The position numbers and the translations under genes were made by a program. 64,000 bases of DNA from Agapetus fuscipes. Taxonomy: Eukaryota > Arthropoda > Insecta > Trichoptera > Glossosomatidae. This document shows, piece by piece, positions 62,606 to 64,000 of the stretch (positions within the stretch are counted from its first letter, which is position 1; every line of letters begins with the position of its first letter). The stretch covers positions 3,395,852-3,459,851 of the forward strand of contig OX637350.1 in the NCBI GenBank assembly GCA_951799405.1. Direction: 5' to 3'. Below the pieces are notes generated by a model. It searched no databases, was not told the origin of the DNA, and worked only from the letters and a program-made list of their open reading frames with translations.

Positions 62606-63366
62606 ATTCATTTGTAAACGTAGATAATTATTTCTTTTAAAGATAATGTTTGTTCTATGATTTTTCTCAATATATTAAACGACATCGGTATTTTCACACT
62701 CCAATTCCAGGGAAATCAATAAAATTTAATTCAATAGGTCCTTTAATAAGTATTAAAATAAATCACGAAAATTTATGACTTTATGACGAGATGTCAATGA
62801 TAATAAATGAGAATATAAATTAAATTATGTCAACGGAAAAGTTTTAGCCATAAATTTAAAATTCATCTTTGGAACTTCAACTCATTAAAGTTGTCGAAGA
62901 TCATTAGAGTTTTACAAAACAAAAATAACATCGATATTAAAAATTTTGATCGGTATACATTCACAAAAATATCTAAATACGAGTAGGTACATAAATTAAT
63001 GGAAAGTTGGCATTCATGTTTCATATGCCTTGCTGAAAGATTTTTTCAGTAAACGTGTAGATTATCCTCGAGATGGATCTTGTGAAGTTTGATCACGGTC
63101 GGATTTTTTTTGGTATTTTTTTTTATACAGCTACTCTTGACGCTTACATGGAAATTCGTATCTCTGTTCGTAGTGAAACATCTACCGAGTTCTTACATAA
63201 AATACATTTTTCTTACATAAAAATACAATCTTACATATTTATTTATTTATTTCTGAAATAAATAAATAAAAACAAGCGTATTGTTAGAATTTCAGCCAAA
63301 AGATTATCATGGAAAATTTCAATACGTGAACGTTAATAGCTTTGGAGACCTTCTGTGTTTTTGCAA
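62606..63366. other. AT-rich spacer with ATGT-family scrap
   Basis: 63030-63100 (TTTTTTCAGTAAACGTGTAG, GGATCTTGTGAAGTTTGATC) resembles the box after the ATGT tract at 43420-43460. No gene. Confidence 0.35.
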
Positions 63367-63368
63367 AG

Positions 63369-63632
63369 GGACTTATAGGTTGGTATGAGGCTGACCACCC
63401 ATAGTGTAAGAAATGGTTCACTTTGCCAATGGTGGTCCACTTTGCAATTTGCCTGTTTCAGGGAAGATCGGCAAGAGTTGCCAGGCTTATGTTCATTTGA
63501 GATTGGGTTTTTTTATATTGTAGGTCCACATGCGGCATGTGTGAGCGCGAAATTATGCGTGTCTGCTTGTGGGAATGCATTTAATATGAATCTCAAATGA
63601 TACATATCTTTGCAACTTAGATTTAGATTTAG
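63369..63632 (+). mobile_element. Fam-A SINE with small internal insertion
   Basis: ACTTATAGGTTGGTATGAGG through GCAACTTAGATTTAGATTTA. An extra 20 bp or so (TGGTCCACTTTGCAATTTG) partly duplicates the GGTTCACTTTGCCAATG block. Confidence 0.85.
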
Positions 63633-63655
63633 AATAATAATAATCTATTAATAAA

Positions 63656-63822
63656 TAATATGCATGCCCACAAACGGGTACGTGTTAGCCGCAAATGCTG
63701 CATGTGTACTTACAAATAAAAATCCAAACCTCAAATCAACATAAGCCTTGCAACTTTTCGACCGAACTTCCCTGAAACAGGGGTAATATTTGAACCATTT
63801 TTTACAGTATGGGTCAAGGAAT
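63656..63822 (-). mobile_element. Fam-A SINE, ends eroded
   Basis: ATGCATGCCCACAAACGGGT, TGCATGTGTACTTACAAATA, CCCTGAAACAGGGGTAAT, TTTTTTACAGTATGGGTCAA. Inverted relative to its left neighbour. Confidence 0.75.
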
Positions 63823-64000
63823 GCAGATTAGAATCTATATTTGACTGCGAAGTTAATTAATGAATCTTATTTAGCATGAAGCATTGTCTCCGTAAAGGTG
63901 ACTTCGCCCTCGATAGTACTCGGAAAGCTTTCATTGCAGTGGGTATTAATAGGCACACTGGCAGCCGGTTGCGACACTCATTGTTTAACGAATGCGAGAT
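63823..64000. other. Unassigned window edge
   Basis: No gene or repeat recognised to the end of the window. Confidence 0.3.

Overview
The window looks like AT-rich, gene-poor nuclear DNA from an arthropod, most likely an insect. The evidence is a dense mix of 5'-truncated non-LTR retrotransposon tails, tRNA-derived SINEs, MITEs and microsatellites, with blocks of CCTAA (complement of the insect telomere repeat TTAGG) inside a minisatellite. I found no intact host protein gene, rRNA, functional tRNA or CRISPR array. Most open frames are chance frames, or repeated frames created by one SINE family. No host exon can be supported, so species and chromosome position remain open.

Dispersed families, with the names used below. 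Fam-A: a SINE-like element of about 250 bp, starting CCTTGACTTATAGGTTGG and ending CTTTGCARCTTAGATTAGATT, about 38 copies or fragments on both strands. Fam-B: a tRNA-derived SINE of about 310-325 bp, with head GATAGCTCAGTTGG...GGTTCGAATCC and tail CTTAGTTGCGTT, about 20 copies. Fam-C: a SINE with a Leu/Ser-tRNA-like head (TTATGGCCGAG). Fam-D: a poly(A)-tailed tRNA-like SINE whose 3' end is shared with a longer coding-like retroelement (Fam-E). LINE: several kinds of reverse-transcriptase C-terminal remnants. MITE-4: about 250-290 bp net, four copies, each with a perfect 4-bp target duplication. MITE-G (ACGGCACTC core), MITE-C (GGGGCYGTCC ends with C/G runs), MITE-T (CGGGGCTATTCTT ends, TAA duplication), fold-back elements built of GACAGAACATCACAT-like subunits, and one hAT-like element.

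Layout. 1-7 kb: Fam-E tail, Fam-A copies, a MITE-4 carrying a nested Fam-A, a 20-bp minisatellite and LINE tails. 7-17 kb: MITE-T, MITE-4, a LINE tail, paired Fam-B copies, long hairpins and a 14.7-15.1 kb minisatellite. 17-30 kb: sparser, with fold-back DNA at 22.4-23.1 kb and an inverted Fam-B pair at 24.6-25.2 kb. 30-43 kb: LINE tails, a 33-kb satellite, and the deepest nest (39.7-40.6 kb: Fam-C, a TACCC element and Fam-A inside one MITE-4). 43.2-45.5 kb: a tandem duplication of an ATGT-microsatellite element, one copy interrupted by the CCTAA-bearing array. 45.5-64 kb: hAT-like element, clustered Fam-A, MITE-C, a second fold-back element and further SINEs.

Nested insertions, empty-site pairs and target duplications give a relative history: MITE-4 and LINE tails are old, Fam-A and Fam-B were active later, and two Fam-A subfamilies look young because distant copies are nearly identical. 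All assignments were made by reading the sequence; family names are descriptive and superfamily placements are inference.
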